From Nitrospira sp. (GTDB taxonomy: Bacteria; Nitrospirota; Nitrospiria; Nitrospirales; Nitrospiraceae): DNA of 16,494 nt. The translations under genes and the position numbers were made by a program. Where the stretch lies: positions 1-16,494 of the forward strand of contig JAJFBJ010000068.1 in assembly GCA_020697375.1 (NCBI GenBank), given 5' to 3'. Below the pieces are notes generated by a model. It was not told the origin of the DNA. It made no database searches and was given only the letters and a program-made list of their open reading frames with translations. Positions 15,284 to 16,494 of this stretch are shown here, piece after piece (position 1 is the stretch's first letter; each line of letters starts with the position of its first letter).

Positions 15284-16111
15284 TTATCGGTCGGCTGCAA
15301 AAGGCGGCAGATTGATACCGACACGCTCCAAGCCCATAATGACAGTCAATGCCGACGGCGAGTGCTGGACGATTTCCTTTTGGACTTCGATGCGCCGCAG
15401 ATCCACAAATTCCGGGGCGGTCAACCCCAAGGACTCACGATAGGCGCGGTCGGCAATGCCGCGCTGTTTCTCAGCCTTTTCACGCGCTTCTTCCGCCTTC
15501 TGAAATTCGACCATCGTGATCTTCCGTTGTTCCTGCACGATAGTCTGGGTCGTCTGCTCCACCACGCCCTTCGGAGGCAGGATGCTGCCGACGACGACGC
15601 GATTGAGCCGGATCGGCATGTTTTGTTTGTCGATGAGCTTCGCCTGGACTTCGCGCGCGATGGCATCCTGCAACTTCGTTCTGGTCGTCGGATCGGTGGT
15701 CAACTGAAAGAGCGGATACCGTTGCACTTCCTCCCGGACGAACGTGCGGAACGCTTCCTTCACGTTGTTCTGATACCAGTTGGCGCCATAGCGGCTGATT
15801 ATTTCCGGTGAGCGGCCTTCGATGACGTTGGCGATCATGAAGGCATCGAACGACACAGGGGCGTTTTCCGCAGAGATGATGTCGAAGTGTTCCGAATACT
15901 GCAACGGCCTGATATCGACTTCCAGCACCTTCGTGGTAGGCGCCACCCACACGCGACCTGTCTTCGACGGCACGGCGTCCACTCCTCCATGACCGAAGAA
16001 AAACGGTTGTTCGACCATCACCCCTTCGTGGCCAGCCTCAACGGCCACGCAGCCCGATGCGAACAGTAATGCTCCCATGGCCCCCACCATAGTCCAGCTT
16101 CCCTGTCTCAT
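15284..16111 (-). CDS. SPFH/band-7 (prohibitin-like) lipoprotein
   Basis: A 275-residue protein. Its ATG at 16111 has AGGAGG five bases upstream; the frame is open ten codons further. Residues 1-21 are a lipoprotein signal with lipobox FASGC and lipidated cysteine at 21. The SPFH domain follows, with EAGHEGVMVEQPFFFGHGGV, then VLEVDIRPLQYSEHFDIISA, then ENAPVSFDAFMIANVI. A charged coiled coil (about 190-225; EFQKAEEAREKAEKQRGIAD) comes next, and VQKEIVQHSPSALTVIMG at the end. Family members form ring-shaped oligomers that organise membranes or proteases; most are held by a transmembrane helix, so lipid anchoring here is less usual. Confidence 0.9.
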   Translation of the reverse strand: MRQGSWTMVGAMGALLFASGCVAVEAGHEGVMVEQPFFFGHGGVDAVPSKTGRVWVAPTTKVLEVDIRPLQYSEHFDIISAENAPVSFDAFMIANVIEGRSPEIISRYGANWYQNNVKEAFRTFVREEVQRYPLFQLTTDPTTRTKLQDAIAREVQAKLIDKQNMPIRLNRVVVGSILPPKGVVEQTTQTIVQEQRKITMVEFQKAEEAREKAEKQRGIADRAYRESLGLTAPEFVDLRRIEVQKEIVQHSPSALTVIMGLERVGINLPPFAADR

Positions 16112-16287
16112 AGGTTCCTCCTGCGATGAGTTCGGGACCAACGAGTCGAACCCTTGGTTCCGCGAGTTGCAACAGTCTCATTGAGCCAGGCAACTACCTT
16201 ACGAACCCGCCGGCGAGTTGTCAAACAGGCTCCGGGGAAGGAAAGAAGAGTAACTTGAAGAAGGGTATCGAGAAGCAGCGGGTATGG
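16112..16287. other. Intergenic region between the SPFH and cytochrome genes
   Basis: About 175 bases between two minus-strand genes. The dyad GAACCCTTGGTTC (16148-16160, five-base arms) lies about 40 bases upstream of the SPFH start. No terminator with a T tract and no clear promoter is visible. Confidence 0.4.
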
Positions 16288-16494
16288 TTAGTAGATCCCC
16301 GCTTCGCGCTGCAGCCATCGCACGTACCGAATGATGTGATCGACATCCTCCGTGGTCACTCCTTCGATTTTCGGCATGTTGCCGAACTCCCAATGGTGGG
16401 CACGAACCCCGTTTGCCGCTGCCCGTTGGAAAGCGACATCGGCATGATGATTCGGTTCGTAAATCTTATGGACCAGCGGCGGACCCTGCTTTGT
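16288..16494 (-). CDS. C-type cytochrome, C-terminal part (runs off right edge)
   Basis: The frame stays open from the right edge to a TAA at 16288-16290, 68 residues. It shows GPPLVHKIYEPNHHADVAFQ, then GVRAHHWEFGNMPKIEGVTT and finally DVDHIIRYVRWLQREAGIY. This matches the second half of a small class I cytochrome c: a 'GPPL' region, then a methionine in 'G.MP.i.gvt..dv..ii.yvR.lQ' that would be the axial haem ligand, and the terminal helix. The CXXCH haem site must lie outside the window. It would act in the periplasm in electron transfer; its partner is unknown. Confidence 0.85.
   Translation of the reverse strand, partial: TKQGPPLVHKIYEPNHHADVAFQRAAANGVRAHHWEFGNMPKIEGVTTEDVDHIIRYVRWLQREAGIY

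Overview
The window looks like chromosomal DNA of a Gram-negative, didermic bacterium of moderately high G+C. Evidence for an outer membrane and periplasm: three lipoproteins with clear lipoboxes, two further exported proteins with BamE-like or FlgT_N/LPP20-like folds, and a c-type cytochrome. The protein families best fit Nitrospira or a relative (Nitrospirota): the long-loop single-domain receiver, the DpnII/MboI-like C-terminal domain behind a Pro/Ser/Ala-rich linker, and the mix of SRPBCC, DUF1328 and DUF4142 proteins. That assignment is from remembered family resemblance, not from a search. I see no tRNA, rRNA, CRISPR array, insertion sequence or phage gene.

Left part (1-4495) is gene-poor, with long non-coding stretches. 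It holds a 5'-truncated DUF4142 gene running off the left edge, a membrane-anchored protein (911), an SRPBCC protein (minus strand), a DUF1328 two-helix membrane protein (2678, 59 aa), two small soluble hypotheticals (3056, 3308) and a 43-aa single-helix microprotein (4067). Several perfect or near-perfect inverted repeats lie in the gaps. DUF4142, DUF1328 and SRPBCC proteins are often found among stress-related accessory genes.

Centre (4496-9195, plus strand) is denser. It encodes a CsgG-like lipoprotein, a secreted protein combining an LPP20/FlgT_N-like region with a BamE-like region, a single-domain response regulator with an enlarged loop after the phospho-acceptor Asp, and a 503-aa protein whose DpnII/MboI-type nuclease fold has lost its catalytic acidic residues. 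It ends with a stand-alone Lrp/AsnC ligand-binding (RAM) domain translationally coupled to a small lipoprotein.

Right part (9205-14065, minus strand) is a tight three-gene operon. malQ (4-alpha-glucanotransferase) comes first, then a four-helix membrane histidine kinase, then an NtrC-type sigma-54 activator. It links alpha-glucan (glycogen or maltodextrin) turnover with a two-component system. A divergent exported protein (14474) follows, then on the minus strand an SPFH/band-7 lipoprotein. The C-terminus of a class I c-type cytochrome runs off the right edge.
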